A stretch of 64,000 nucleotides of DNA from Halomonas ramblicola (GTDB taxonomy: Bacteria; Pseudomonadota; Gammaproteobacteria; Pseudomonadales; Halomonadaceae): contig NZ_JAUFPL010000018.1 of assembly GCF_030409215.1 (NCBI RefSeq), positions 219,219 through 283,218 on the forward strand, given 5' to 3'. This document shows, piece by piece, positions 18,884 to 28,365 of this stretch. Both the position numbers and the translations under genes were made by a program. Under the pieces are notes generated by a model. The model had not been told where the DNA came from. It saw only the letters and a list, made by a program, of their open reading frames with translations, and did not search any database. The first letter of the stretch is position 1. Each line of letters begins with the position of its first letter.

Positions 18884-21121
18884 TCAGCTCAGCGTCTGGG
18901 GATCGATATCCAGCGACCAGCGCACCCGGCGCGCCTCGGGGGTGGCCTCGAGCCAGGCGGTGAGCCAGGCGCAGGCCTCGTGGAGTCGGCTGCGGCGCTC
19001 GGCACCCAGCATCAACTGCAGGTGGTAGCGGCCCTGGCGACGCTCCATGGGGGCGGGCACCGGGCCCAGGCAGTCGACGTCCGGGGCGCGGTCGGCGAGC
19101 CAGTCGCGCAGTGCGGCGGCGGCGCGCCGCCCGAGTTCGACCGCGCTCTCCTCCCGGGGGCTCTCCAGGCGCAGCAGGGCCAGGAAGCGGAAGGGCGGCA
19201 GGGCGGCGGCGCGTCGCTCCTCCAGCAGCCGGGCCGCCAGGGCGGGATAGCCGCGCTCGGCGAGCAGCCGCAGGTGGGGGTCGTCCGGATGCAGGGTCTG
19301 CACCAGTACCCGCCCCGGGTGACTGGCGCGCCCGGCGCGGCCGGCCACCTGCACCAGCAACTGGGCGCCCTGCTCCAGGGCGCGGAAGTCGCTGGCGTAG
19401 AGGCCGGCGTCGGCGTTGATCACCACCACCAGGGTGACGTGGGGCAGATGGTGGCCCTTGGCCAGCATCTGGGTGCCCACCAGCAGGCAGGGCGCGCCGC
19501 GGCGCACCTCGGCGAGCACCTCCTCGAAGGCATCGCGACGCCGGGTGCTGTCGCGGTCGATGCGATGCACCGGGGTGTCGGGGAACTGCTCGGCGAGGGT
19601 CTCCTCGGTGCGCTCGGTGCCGCTGCCCAGCGGACGCAGGTCGATGCTGCTGCACTCGGGGCAGGCATCGGGCAGGGCACGACGCCGGTCGCAGTGGTGG
19701 CAGGCCAGCAGCGGCGGCTGACGATGCAGGGTCAGACGTGCATCGCAGGCCTCGCACTCGGCCAGCCAGCCGCAGGCGTGGCAGGCCAGGGTGGGGGCGA
19801 AGCCGCGACGGTTGATGAACACCAGCACCTGGTGACCGGCCGACAGGGCCTCGCGGATGGCCTCCAGGGCCGGCGGCGCCAGGCCGCCGCGGCGGGGGCG
19901 CCCTCGCAGGTCGAGCAGCTCCAGCCGGGCGGGGGCGTGGCGGGTGGCGCGACGGGTCAGCGGCAGGTGGCGCCATTCGCCCCCGTCGGCCTTGGCCAGG
20001 CTCTCCAGCGACGGGGTGGCGCTGCCCAGGAGTACCGGGATGGCGTGACGGTGGGCGCGGGCCACGGCCAGGTCGCGGGCGTGGTAGCGCAGGCCGTCCT
20101 GCTGCTTGTAGGAAGTGTCGTGCTCCTCGTCGACAATGATCGCCCCGGGGCGGGCCAGGGGCGTGAAGATCGCCGAGCGGGTGCCGATGACGATGGACGC
20201 ACGGCCGCTGGCGGCGGCCTCCCAGGCGTCCAGGCGCTCGTGGTCGGTGAGCCCGGAATGCAGCGCCACCACCGGTACCCGGAAGCGCCGTCGGAAGCGG
20301 GCCAGGGTCTGGGGCGTGAGGCCGATCTCCGGCACCAGCACCAGGGCCTGCCGGCCGCGTCCCACCACCGCCTCGATCAGTTGCAGGTAGACCTCGGTCT
20401 TGCCGCTGCCGGTGACGCCCTCCAGCAGGCAGGGGTGGTAGGCGTCGAGGCGTTCGTGGAGGGCGGCAAGGGCGCTGGCCTGCTCGCGGTTGAGGGGCAG
20501 GGCCGGCTCGGCGAGGAGGTGGTCGGCGTCGGGCAGGGGCGGGGCGGTGAGCGGCTCCTCGTGGCGCTCGACCAGCCCCTTGTCGGCCAGGGCGCGCAAT
20601 TGGTCGCGGCCGAAGGATTGGGCCAGGATGGCCTGGGTGGCCAGGCCGTGGGGATGCTGGCACAGCATGGCCAGCAGCGCCGCCTGGCGCGGCGCGCGCC
20701 CCAGGGCGGCGGGCTCAGGGGCGCGACCCGCGGCGGTGGCCCCCCAGCGCTCGCGGGTGCGCGCCGCCAGGGGGCGACCCTGGCGCAGCAGCACCGGCAG
20801 CGCCTGGTGCAGGGTGTCGCCCAGGGGATGCTGGTAGTAGCGGGCGGTGAAGCGGCACAGCCACAGCCAGTCGGCAGGCAGCGGCGCGTCGTCCAGGCAG
20901 GCCGAGATGGGCTTCAGGCGCTCCGGTGGCAGCTCGCTGGTGGCGCGGCACTCGGCGATCACTCCCACCACCTCGCGGCGCCCGAACGGCACCCGGACCC
21001 GGACCCCCGGGGCCCAGCCGCCCGGGGGCGGCGTGCCGGCCGGCCGATAGTCGAAGAGCCGGCGTAGCGGCGAGGGAATGGCGACGCCCAGCACGCGCGG
21101 GGCGGGAGATGACGTGGGCAA
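18884..21121 (-). CDS. priA: Primosomal replication protein N' (PriA helicase)
   Basis: 3'-5' superfamily 2 helicase that restarts collapsed replication forks. Order of domains: N-terminal 3'-DNA-binding domain, Walker A GVTGSGKTEVY, Walker B DEEHDTSYKQ, then two zinc-binding modules built from eight cysteines (CHACGW, CEAC, CHHC, CPEC), and the C-terminal helicase lobe. The start is uncertain: a TTG at 21121 is preceded by GGAGG and yields a usual 745-residue protein, whereas the longer ATG at 21220 would cross the rpmE promoter. Divergent from rpmE. Confidence 0.93.
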   Translation of the reverse strand: MPTSSPAPRVLGVAIPSPLRRLFDYRPAGTPPPGGWAPGVRVRVPFGRREVVGVIAECRATSELPPERLKPISACLDDAPLPADWLWLCRFTARYYQHPLGDTLHQALPVLLRQGRPLAARTRERWGATAAGRAPEPAALGRAPRQAALLAMLCQHPHGLATQAILAQSFGRDQLRALADKGLVERHEEPLTAPPLPDADHLLAEPALPLNREQASALAALHERLDAYHPCLLEGVTGSGKTEVYLQLIEAVVGRGRQALVLVPEIGLTPQTLARFRRRFRVPVVALHSGLTDHERLDAWEAAASGRASIVIGTRSAIFTPLARPGAIIVDEEHDTSYKQQDGLRYHARDLAVARAHRHAIPVLLGSATPSLESLAKADGGEWRHLPLTRRATRHAPARLELLDLRGRPRRGGLAPPALEAIREALSAGHQVLVFINRRGFAPTLACHACGWLAECEACDARLTLHRQPPLLACHHCDRRRALPDACPECSSIDLRPLGSGTERTEETLAEQFPDTPVHRIDRDSTRRRDAFEEVLAEVRRGAPCLLVGTQMLAKGHHLPHVTLVVVINADAGLYASDFRALEQGAQLLVQVAGRAGRASHPGRVLVQTLHPDDPHLRLLAERGYPALAARLLEERRAAALPPFRFLALLRLESPREESAVELGRRAAAALRDWLADRAPDVDCLGPVPAPMERRQGRYHLQLMLGAERRSRLHEACAWLTAWLEATPEARRVRWSLDIDPQTLS

Positions 21122-21150
21122 TTGGCCTCCGGGATCGGCTCTGCTAGAAT
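21122..21150 (+). promoter_or_regulatory. Candidate sigma-70 promoter for rpmE
   Basis: TTGGCC (21122-21127), a 17-base spacer and TAGAAT (21145-21150). The -10 matches consensus at five of six positions. It lies in the priA-rpmE divergent gap and would give a 5' leader of about 130 bases. Confidence 0.6.
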
Positions 21151-21290
21151 GCTGCGCTCCCTGCCTGCCGAAATCCGGCCAGGGCAGGTCAACCGGTTCG
21201 CACTCACGGTTCTCCGGCAACCGATAGACAACCCGTATGCGGTGCCTGGCAGCGGATCAGGTGGCGGCATACAGCGCAACGAGGCCCAAG

Positions 21291-21503
21291 ATGAAACAAG
21301 GTATCCATCCCGAATACAAGGCGGTCACCGCGACCTGCTCCTGCGGTGCCACCTTCGAGGTCGGCTCCACCGCCGGCCATGATCTGTACCTGGACGTCTG
21401 CTCCCAGTGCCACCCCTTCTATACCGGCAAGCAGAAGCAGGCGACCACCGGCGGTCGCGTCGAGCGCTTCAACAAGCGTTTCGGCGCCGCGCTCAAGCGC
21501 TGA
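21291..21503 (+). CDS. rpmE: 50S ribosomal protein L31, zinc-binding type
   Basis: A 70-residue ribosomal protein of the large subunit. It begins [27 protein letters not shown] and keeps the cysteines (CSCG and CSQC) of the C+ form that binds zinc, in contrast to the zinc-independent paralog used during zinc starvation. The start has GAGG seven bases upstream; the longer frame from 21237 is not supported. A strong hairpin follows the stop. The rpmE-maeB order matches Pseudomonas. Confidence 0.97.
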   Translation: MKQGIHPEYKAVTATCSCGATFEVGSTAGHDLYLDVCSQCHPFYTGKQKQATTGGRVERFNKRFGAALKR

Positions 21504-21532
21504 ACGCGTCTCGGCACCGGCCGTCCGTCTCG

Positions 21533-21558
21533 AGAACCCGCCCCTCTGGGCGGGTTCT
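21533..21558 (+). terminator. Intrinsic-type terminator after rpmE
   Basis: Perfect 11-bp stem AGAACCCGCCC (21533-21543) with GGGCGGGTTCT (21548-21558), four-base loop, 30 bases after the rpmE stop. The trailing T tract is short (T at 21555-21556 and 21558-21559). Confidence 0.75.
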
Positions 21559-21652
21559 TGCGTTGGGCCCCGCTTTCTCGATTCATCGGGGGAGCGTCGG
21601 GGAAATGTCGGCAACGGCGTCAAACGAGCGTGCAACAGGCGGAAAATGGCCC

Positions 21653-21682
21653 TTGTTGAGATGTGGAATCTTTTTCTATATT
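21653..21682 (+). promoter_or_regulatory. Candidate sigma-70 promoter for maeB
   Basis: TTGTTG (21653-21658), 18-base spacer and TATATT (21677-21682) in an AT-rich pocket unusual for this region, about 38 bases before the maeB ATG. Confidence 0.55.
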
Positions 21683-21719
21683 GTGGGTTGACGATTTCCA
21701 TCCTGAGCGGACTTCAAGC

Positions 21720-22988
21720 ATGACAGACGCAAGACAGGCGGCGCTGGACTATCACGCGAAACCCATTCCCGGCAAGCTCTCGATCGAGCTGACCAAGCCG
21801 ACGGCCACGGCCAGGGACCTGTCGCTGGCCTACAGCCCCGGGGTGGCGGAGCCCGTTCGCGAGATCGCCCGCGACCCGGAGAACGCCTACCGCTACACCG
21901 GCAAGGGCAACCTGGTGGCGGTGATCTCCGACGGCAGTGCCATCCTGGGCCTGGGTAACCTCGGGGCCCTGGCCAGCAAGCCGGTCATGGAGGGTAAGGG
22001 CGTGCTGTTCAAGCGGTTCGCCGGCATCAACTCGGTGGATATCGAGGTCAATGCCGAGAGCCCCCAGGCGTTCATCGATACGGTGGCGCGCATCGCCGAC
22101 ACCTGGGGTGGCATCAACCTCGAGGACATCAAGGCACCGGAGTGCTTCGAGATCGAACAGGCGCTGATCGAGCAGTGCAGCATCCCGGTGTTCCACGACG
22201 ACCAGCATGGCACCGCCATCGTCACCGCGGCGGGCATGCTCAACGCCCTGGAGATCGCCGGCAAGAGCCTGGCGGAAGCGAAGATCGTCTGCCTGGGCGC
22301 CGGCGCCGCGGCCATCGCCTGCATGAAGCTGCTGGTGGCCTGCGGGGCGCGCTCCGAGAACCTCGTGATGCTCGACCGCAAGGGCGTGATCCATACTGGT
22401 CGCGAGGACCTCAACCCCTACAAGGCGATGTTCGCCGTCGACACCGACAAGCGCACCCTGGACGACGCCATCGACGGTGTCGACGTCTTCGTGGGACTCT
22501 CCGGCCCGGGGCTGATGAGCCCGGACCATCTGCGCAAGATGGCCGACAGTCCGGTGGTCTTCGCCTGCACCAACCCGGACCCGGAGATCCACCCCGACCT
22601 GGCCCGGGAGACCCGCCCCGACGTGATCATGGCCACCGGACGTTCGGACTACCCCAACCAGGTCAACAACGTGCTGGGCTTCCCGTTCATTTTCCGCGGC
22701 GCCCTGGACGTGCGCGCCACGCGCATCAACGAGGAGATGAAGGTGGCCGCGGTCCACGCCCTCAAGGAGCTGGCCCGCGAGCCGGTGCCCCAGGTGGTGC
22801 TCGACGCCTACGAGATGGAGGAGATGAGCTTCGGCCGCGACTACATCATCCCCACGCCGGTGGACGTGCGCCTGCTGGAGCGCGTGACCTCGGCGGTGGC
22901 CCAGGCGGCGGTGGATTCGGGCGTGGCGCGCCGTCCCTATCCCTCCCACTATCCGCTGAAGAGCGTGGACGACGTCTACGGCGGCTGA
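21720..22988 (+). CDS. maeB: NADP-dependent malic enzyme (single-domain MaeB)
   Basis: Oxidative decarboxylation of malate to pyruvate, yielding NADPH. The 422 residues contain the malic enzyme N-terminal domain (KPTATARDLSLAYSPGVAEP, SDGSAILGLGNLG, FHDDQHGTAIV) and the NAD(P)-binding domain (KIVCLGAGAAAIACMKLL). It lacks the C-terminal phosphotransacetylase-like domain that makes enterobacterial MaeB about 760 residues, but short forms are normal in Pseudomonas and relatives. The start ATG at 21720 begins MTDARQAALDYHAKPIPGK, typical of the family. A stable hairpin follows the stop. Confidence 0.94.
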   Translation: MTDARQAALDYHAKPIPGKLSIELTKPTATARDLSLAYSPGVAEPVREIARDPENAYRYTGKGNLVAVISDGSAILGLGNLGALASKPVMEGKGVLFKRFAGINSVDIEVNAESPQAFIDTVARIADTWGGINLEDIKAPECFEIEQALIEQCSIPVFHDDQHGTAIVTAAGMLNALEIAGKSLAEAKIVCLGAGAAAIACMKLLVACGARSENLVMLDRKGVIHTGREDLNPYKAMFAVDTDKRTLDDAIDGVDVFVGLSGPGLMSPDHLRKMADSPVVFACTNPDPEIHPDLARETRPDVIMATGRSDYPNQVNNVLGFPFIFRGALDVRATRINEEMKVAAVHALKELAREPVPQVVLDAYEMEEMSFGRDYIIPTPVDVRLLERVTSAVAQAAVDSGVARRPYPSHYPLKSVDDVYGG

Positions 22989-23011
22989 TGCCCGTCCCGT
23001 CTCGCTCGATA

Positions 23012-23039
23012 ACGACGCCGGCCCTCGTGCCGGCGTCGT
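23012..23039. terminator. Bidirectional hairpin between maeB and the DUF481 gene
   Basis: Perfect 11-bp stem ACGACGCCGGC (23012-23022) with GCCGGCGTCGT (23029-23039), six-base loop, between two convergent genes. No long U tract on either strand. Confidence 0.6.
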
Positions 23040-23053
23040 CGTTGCTGGGTGCC

Positions 23054-23815
23054 CTACCAGCTGTAGAGCAGCGAGGCGCTGGTGGTGTGGTCGGTGCGCG
23101 ACTCGGCGCGCTCGGGCGGTCGCGAGTTGTGGCGCATCTCGTGGGAGAGGCGCAGCGACAACCGTGAGTTGAGCTTGGCGGTGAGCGAGGAGTGCGAGCG
23201 CGAGGTGGTGTTGTCGTCGGTCGCCTCCAGCGAGAGCTCCTGGCCCAGGGTGGTGGTTTCGCTGGCTTCAAGCTCCCAGTCCAGGGCGGCATAGGCCACG
23301 CCCAGGGAGGCGTCCGGTCCGTTGTCGATGCGGTCGTGGCGATAGCCGGGACCACCCTCCAGGGAGAGGCGATGTCGCTCCCCTTCCAGAAGATCGCGGC
23401 CGTAGCCGCCAATGCCGGTCGCCTGCCAGGCGTAGCCCGAGAATCGGTCCTTCTCCCAGCGGGCGAAGCCGAACAGGTAGTGCGGTCCCTCGAGCTCGTA
23501 GCGCTCGCGGCCGGAGATCAGGTACTGCTCGGCGCTGGTGTCGCCGTCACGGGCGACGCTGCGCACCTCGCTGCGCAGGGTATGGGTCCAGTCGCCGGTC
23601 AGCCAGGTCAGTTGCCCCTTGGCGATCAGGGTGCGGCTGTCGGTGTTGCCGGAGAGTCGGGTGTAGCCCAGTTCGGCCTCGCCGCTGAGGGTGGCGGTAT
23701 CCTCGTCGGGAGGCGGCGGGGCGTAGAAGGGACTCGCCTGGAGTGGGCCGCCGGCGAGCAGGGAGGCGGCCACGACCAGCCGGCCCAGTCGGCTGCGGTG
23801 GAACGGGTGACGCAT
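23054..23815 (-). CDS. DUF481 (YdiY-like) outer-membrane beta-barrel protein
   Basis: A 253-residue exported protein. Residues 1-28 form a signal peptide (basic start, hydrophobic LVVAASLLAGG, cleavage after LQA). The mature part has alternating beta-strand patterns and repeated GNTDSRT, GYGRDLLEGERHRLSLEGGPGYR motifs of the DUF481 family, and ends in an aromatic residue (YSW), the usual outer-membrane beta-barrel insertion signal. E. coli YdiY is acid-inducible; function is unknown. The ATG has GGAG four bases upstream. Located 98 bases after ponA on the same strand. Confidence 0.82.
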   Translation of the reverse strand: MRHPFHRSRLGRLVVAASLLAGGPLQASPFYAPPPPDEDTATLSGEAELGYTRLSGNTDSRTLIAKGQLTWLTGDWTHTLRSEVRSVARDGDTSAEQYLISGRERYELEGPHYLFGFARWEKDRFSGYAWQATGIGGYGRDLLEGERHRLSLEGGPGYRHDRIDNGPDASLGVAYAALDWELEASETTTLGQELSLEATDDNTTSRSHSSLTAKLNSRLSLRLSHEMRHNSRPPERAESRTDHTTSASLLYSW

Positions 23816-23880
23816 GGGTCTCCTGCGGTGACCGATGACGGTCGCCATGGCATGGCGAAACTCGGGGTGACCTCGAGGGG

Positions 23881-23902
23881 GCGGGCGGTGGGCACCGCCC
23901 GC
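23881..23902 (-). terminator. Hairpin downstream of the PBP1A gene
   Basis: Nine-bp stem GCGGGCGGT (23881-23889) with ACCGCCCGC (23894-23902), 11 bases after the PBP1A stop. No U tract, so activity as a terminator is uncertain. Confidence 0.4.
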
Positions 23903-23913
23903 TGTCGTGACGG

Positions 23914-26442
23914 TTAGAAGATCGCCTCGTAGGCGCCGGTCCCCTGGGAGCCGCTGCGCTGCTCCACCTCCCGCTCGACACGCTGCGGCTGGACGCTGGG
24001 CAGGTGGTCGGGGTGGAAGATCTCGCTGATGCCGCCGCCCTGGCCATCCGGCAGGCGACGGCCGGTGTCCGGGTCGACCCGGGCGGTCACCAGGCCATCG
24101 GGTGGCTCGGGCATGGCGACCGGGCGATCCTCCAGGGCGCCGCGCATGAAGTCGATCCAGACCGGCAGGGCGGCGCTGGCGCCGTATTCGGCGGTGGACT
24201 CGTTGTCGTCCTTGCCCACCCAGACGGTGGTCACCAGGTCGCTGTTGAAGCCGGCGAACCAGGTGTCGCGCTGGTTGTTGGTGGTGCCGGTCTTGCCCAC
24301 CACGTCCTCGCGACCCAGCTCCAGGGCGGCGCGCCCGGTGCCGTTCTCGATCACGTCGCGCAGCATGTCGCGCAGGATGTAGACGGCGATGGGGTCGGCG
24401 ACGCGGGGGGCCACCGGATGTTGCCGCCCGTCGATCTCGACCTCGCTCTGATTGGCGTCGCACTCGCGGCAGGCCACGGCGGGCAGGGCTTCCTCGACCA
24501 GGGTCTCCTCGCCGCGGGTGACGCGCTCGATGAACCACGGCGAGACCTGGAAGCCGCCATTGGCCAGTACGGCGTAGGCGTTGGTCATCTCCAGCGGGGT
24601 CAGGTCGGCGCTGCCCAGCGCCAGCGAGAGGCCGTGGGGGAGTCGCGAGCGGGCGAAGCCGAAGCCCTCCAGGAACTCGAGGGTGGCGTCCAGGCCGACC
24701 TGCTGCAGCACGCGGATGGTCACCAGGTTGCGTGAGCGGGCCAGGGCGTTGCGCAGGCGCATGGGGCCCAGGAAGTCGCCGCTGGAATTGACCGGGCGCC
24801 ACAGCTCGTTGCTGCCATCGTTGACCACCACCGGGGCGTCGTTGACCACGCTGGCGGCGTTCATCAGGCCACTGTCGAGGGCGGCGAGGTAGATGAAGGG
24901 CTTGAAGATCGAGCCCGACTGGCGCTGGGCCTGGACGGCACGATTGAACTTGCTGGCGTCGAAGTCGAAGCCGCCCTGCAGGGCGAGGATGGCGCCGGTA
25001 TCGGGGTGCATCACCACCAGAGACCCCTCGGCGCCCGGGCGCTGGGCCAGGCGCAGGCTGCCGTCCTCGCGCTCCAGCACGCGCACCAGGTCGCCGGCGC
25101 CGGCGATCTCCGCCGCCGAGCCGGGTTCGGGCCCCCGGGCCCCGGGACTGCGGTACTCGCGAGCCCAGGAGAGGCCGTCCCAGGCGATGGTGCGCAGCTC
25201 GCCGCCACGGGTCAGCACGCGCATCTCGCGGCCCTCGCTCTCCACCACGATGGCGGGTTGCAGGGGGCCGAAGCCGGGGGTGCGGTCGAGTACCTGCAGC
25301 CAGTTGCTGACGTCGCCGTCGATGCCCTCGACCCGGCTCTCGCTGCGTTCGGCGGCGCGGCGGGCGGTCTCGAGGACCTCGGGGGACTCATCGAGCTCCT
25401 CCTCCAGGCCGCGCCGCTCGGTGCGTTCCTGGGCTTCCACCAGGCTCGCCGGAATGTCCTGCTGTTCGGGGCCGCGCCAGCCGTGGCGGGTGTCGTAGGC
25501 GATCAGGCCATCGGCCAGGGCACGCCGCGCGAAGGGCTGGAGCTCGCTGTCCAGGGTGGTATGGATGCGGTAGCCGCCGGTGTAGGCCTCCTCTTCGCCG
25601 AAGCGGTCCACGGCGTACTGGCGGGCCATCTCGGCCACGTAGTCGGCATCCACCTCGGTCTGGGCCACGTAGCGGCGGGCGGTGATCGGGGCCTGGACGG
25701 CCTCGTCGTAGGCGGCCTGGTCGATCTGGCCCAGCTCGCGCATGCGGAACAGGATCCAGTTGCGGCGGATCAGAGAGCGTTCGGGATTGGCCAGGGGGTT
25801 GAAGGTGGACGGTGCCTTGGGCAGGCCGGCGATCATCGCCGTCTCGGCCAGGGTCAGCTCCTCGAGGGGGCGATTGTAGTAGACCTCGGCGGCGGCGGCG
25901 ATGCCGTAGGCGCGGTTGCCCAGGAAGATCTTGTTGACGTAGAGCTCGAGGATCTCCTCCTTGGAGAGCACCTGCTCCATCTGCAGGGCCAGCAGGATCT
26001 CGCGGATCTTGCGGGTGAAGGTGCGATCCAGGGTGAGCAGGTAGTTGCGGGCCACCTGCATGGTGATGGTGGAGCCGCCGGACTGGATCTCGCCGCCGCT
26101 GGCGACCAGCTCGACGGCGGCGCGGGCCAGCCCCTTGGGATCGACCCCGCGGTGATCGAAGTAGGCGGCATCCTCGGCGGCCAGCAGGGCCTGGATGAAG
26201 TCCTCGGGGATCTCGTCGAACTCCACCGGCATGCGCCGCTCGTCGCCGAACTCGCCGATTTGCTTGCCATCGCGGGTATAGATGCGCAGCGGGGAGTGCA
26301 GCTCGAAATCCTGCAACTGGCGCACGTCGGGGAGCCCCGGGGCGAAGTAGAGGGCGGCGCCCGCCACGCCGAGCCCCACGGCCGCGGTGAGAGACAGCAG
26401 CAGCCACACGCTGGAGACGATCAGGGTTCTGAGGAACTTCAT
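23914..26442 (-). CDS. mrcA: Penicillin-binding protein 1A (bifunctional transglycosylase/transpeptidase)
   Basis: Class A PBP (also called ponA) that polymerises and cross-links peptidoglycan. The 842 residues show a membrane anchor (about 9-34), a GT51 glycosyltransferase domain (EDAAYFDHRGVDPKG, GGSTITMQVARNYLL, KEEILELYVNKIFLGNRAYG), an OB-like insert, and the transpeptidase domain with SGSIFKPF (Ser-x-x-Lys), SRN and KTGTTNNQRDTWFAG (KTG) motifs. The order maeB-ponA-pilM, with ponA divergent from pilM, matches Pseudomonas. Confidence 0.95.
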   Translation of the reverse strand: MKFLRTLIVSSVWLLLSLTAAVGLGVAGAALYFAPGLPDVRQLQDFELHSPLRIYTRDGKQIGEFGDERRMPVEFDEIPEDFIQALLAAEDAAYFDHRGVDPKGLARAAVELVASGGEIQSGGSTITMQVARNYLLTLDRTFTRKIREILLALQMEQVLSKEEILELYVNKIFLGNRAYGIAAAAEVYYNRPLEELTLAETAMIAGLPKAPSTFNPLANPERSLIRRNWILFRMRELGQIDQAAYDEAVQAPITARRYVAQTEVDADYVAEMARQYAVDRFGEEEAYTGGYRIHTTLDSELQPFARRALADGLIAYDTRHGWRGPEQQDIPASLVEAQERTERRGLEEELDESPEVLETARRAAERSESRVEGIDGDVSNWLQVLDRTPGFGPLQPAIVVESEGREMRVLTRGGELRTIAWDGLSWAREYRSPGARGPEPGSAAEIAGAGDLVRVLEREDGSLRLAQRPGAEGSLVVMHPDTGAILALQGGFDFDASKFNRAVQAQRQSGSIFKPFIYLAALDSGLMNAASVVNDAPVVVNDGSNELWRPVNSSGDFLGPMRLRNALARSRNLVTIRVLQQVGLDATLEFLEGFGFARSRLPHGLSLALGSADLTPLEMTNAYAVLANGGFQVSPWFIERVTRGEETLVEEALPAVACRECDANQSEVEIDGRQHPVAPRVADPIAVYILRDMLRDVIENGTGRAALELGREDVVGKTGTTNNQRDTWFAGFNSDLVTTVWVGKDDNESTAEYGASAALPVWIDFMRGALEDRPVAMPEPPDGLVTARVDPDTGRRLPDGQGGGISEIFHPDHLPSVQPQRVEREVEQRSGSQGTGAYEAIF

Positions 26443-26713
26443 GAAGAGGGGGTATCCATGCTGTGAACGGGTGCGGTGATGGAGGCGATGGGGTGACGTC
26501 CGGTTGCGCCGCCATTATAGGAACCCCGGCATGGGGTCACCAGCGTTGACGGTGCAAGGGTGAGGTTTACCGTGTGAGTTTCGGCAAGATCATGTAACCT
26601 CATGCTTACAGGGTGAGGGGCTTGACCCCTCGGGCTCGTCCTTCGTCAACCACGGTCGGACGAGACATATAACAAGGCGGCAAGCCGCATGGATCAGCAG
26701 GGGCAGGACCGAG
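26443..26713. promoter_or_regulatory. Divergent mrcA/pilM control region with an inverted repeat
   Basis: 271 bases between divergent starts. It contains TGAGGTTTAC (26561-26570) and GTAACCTCA (26594-26602), a nine-base inverted repeat with one bulge, and AT-richer sequence around 26590-26610 and 26666-26675. No confident sigma-70 or sigma-54 site was found. The repeat could be an operator, but this is inference. Confidence 0.3.
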
Positions 26714-27775
26714 ATGCGACTCATGGCATCCAGCAAGGGACTGATCGGTGTCGATATCACATCGGCGACGGTCAAGCTCGTGGAACTCCGGCGTGCTGGC
26801 GCCAGCTACCAGGTCGAAAGCTATGCCGTCAGGCCGCTGCGCGAGGGCGCGGTGGTCGAGCGGCGCATCCACGACATGGGCGAGGTGGTCGATGCCCTCT
26901 CGCGGGCCGTCCAGCAGGCCAGGCCCCACTCGCGGCGAGCCGTGGTGGCAGTGCCGGCCAGCGCGGCGATCACCAAGACCCTCACGTTACCCGCCTCGCT
27001 CAGCGATGATGAGATAGAGGCGCGGATCCAACTCGACTCAGACAAGCACATTCCCTTTCCGTTCAGCGAGGTCGCCTTCGACTTCCAGCGGCTGGGGCTC
27101 AACGCCCGCTACGGCGACCAGCAGGACGTGCTGCTGGTGGCCTGTCGGCAGCAGGACGTCAGCCAGCTCACCGACGCCCTGCTCCAGGCGGGCCTGAAGC
27201 CGGCGGCGGTGGACGTCGAGACCTTCTCCATGGAGCGCGCCTTCGCCGAGGTGCGTTACCAGCTGCCCCAGCTCGATGCCGAGGAGGATTGTGTGGCCCT
27301 GGTGGATGTCGGGGCAACCATGAACACCTTCCACGTGCTGCGCGAGGGGCGCATCGTCTACAGCCGCGACACCGTCTTCGGGGGGCGCCAGCTCACCGAG
27401 GAGATCCGCAACCGCTATGGCCTGAGCCTCGACGAGGCGGGGCTGGCCAAGAAGCGTGGCGGCTTGCCCGAGGACTACCAGCGCAGCGTGCTCGATCCCT
27501 TCCTCGATACCCTGGTGCAGCAGGTGGGGCGCTCGCTGCAGCTCTACTACACCGCGGGCCGCAAGCAGGAGGTGCGGCGCATGGTGCTGGCCGGTGGCTC
27601 CAGCGTTCTCCCCGGCCTCGCCGAACGCCTGGCCCAGGAGAGTGGCATGGAGGTCTCCATCGCCAACCCCCTGGCGCGCATGAAGGTCAACAACCGCATC
27701 GACGTGCAGACGCTGTCCGGTGACGCGCCGGCCATGCTGACGGCCTGCGGCCTGGCAATGAGGTCCCGCTCATGA
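26714..27775 (+). CDS. pilM: Type IV pilus inner-membrane assembly protein PilM
   Basis: Cytoplasmic actin/FtsA-like ATPase that docks on the N-terminus of PilN in the type IV pilus alignment complex. The 353 residues contain the actin-fold phosphate motifs LIGVDITSATVKLVEL (about 10-25), VALVDVGATMNTFHVL and MVLAGGSSVLPGL. The ATG at 26714 has AGGA five bases upstream; an ATG three codons later is possible. It overlaps pilN by four bases. Confidence 0.93.
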   Translation: MRLMASSKGLIGVDITSATVKLVELRRAGASYQVESYAVRPLREGAVVERRIHDMGEVVDALSRAVQQARPHSRRAVVAVPASAAITKTLTLPASLSDDEIEARIQLDSDKHIPFPFSEVAFDFQRLGLNARYGDQQDVLLVACRQQDVSQLTDALLQAGLKPAAVDVETFSMERAFAEVRYQLPQLDAEEDCVALVDVGATMNTFHVLREGRIVYSRDTVFGGRQLTEEIRNRYGLSLDEAGLAKKRGGLPEDYQRSVLDPFLDTLVQQVGRSLQLYYTAGRKQEVRRMVLAGGSSVLPGLAERLAQESGMEVSIANPLARMKVNNRIDVQTLSGDAPAMLTACGLAMRSRS

Positions 27776-28365
27776 CGATCGAGATCAACCTGCTGCCCTG
27801 GCGTGAGGAACTGCGTGCACGGCGCAGCAAGCGCTTCTATCTTTCCCTGGCGTTGATGGCGTTGCTCGGTCTCGGCGGCGGCTACGGCATGACCTGGTAC
27901 TACGAACAGGAGGCCGAGGCCCAGCAGCGGCGCAACGCCCATATCGAGGCCCAGAGCCGCCAGCTCGACTCGGCGATCCGCGAGATCAGCGAACTCGAGG
28001 CGATCCGCGAGCAGATGCTCGAGCAGGTACGCGTCTTCACCGAGCTGCAACTGGGGCGCACCCAGACGGTGTACGTGATGAATGATCTGGTCACCAGCCT
28101 GGTGGAGGGGGTGCACTACACCCAGCTCAATCGCCAGGGCGACAGCCTGCGCCTGGCCGGGCTGGCCGAGAACAACCGCCAGGTCTCCGACCAGCTGCGT
28201 GCCCTGGCCGCCGCGCCCACCTTCACCGAGCCGGTGCTCTCCGAGGTCGAGGCCGAAGATGACGGCGAAGGGCGGCGCTTCAGCCTCAGCATGAGCCAGC
28301 GGATGCCGGGGGACGCCGCCCTGGAGAGCGTTTCGGGCAGCGAGGCGGAAGGAGGGGAATCATGA
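27772..28365 (+). CDS. pilN: Type IV pilus assembly protein PilN
   Basis: Bitopic inner-membrane protein bridging PilM and PilO. The 197 residues start MTIEINLLPWREELRARR, the INLLPWR motif that inserts into PilM, then one membrane helix (about 24-41) and a periplasmic coiled-coil plus ferredoxin-like domain. Four-base overlaps with pilM and pilO indicate coupled translation. The tail beyond about residue 165 is acidic and poorly conserved. Confidence 0.93.
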   Translation: MTIEINLLPWREELRARRSKRFYLSLALMALLGLGGGYGMTWYYEQEAEAQQRRNAHIEAQSRQLDSAIREISELEAIREQMLEQVRVFTELQLGRTQTVYVMNDLVTSLVEGVHYTQLNRQGDSLRLAGLAENNRQVSDQLRALAAAPTFTEPVLSEVEAEDDGEGRRFSLSMSQRMPGDAALESVSGSEAEGGES

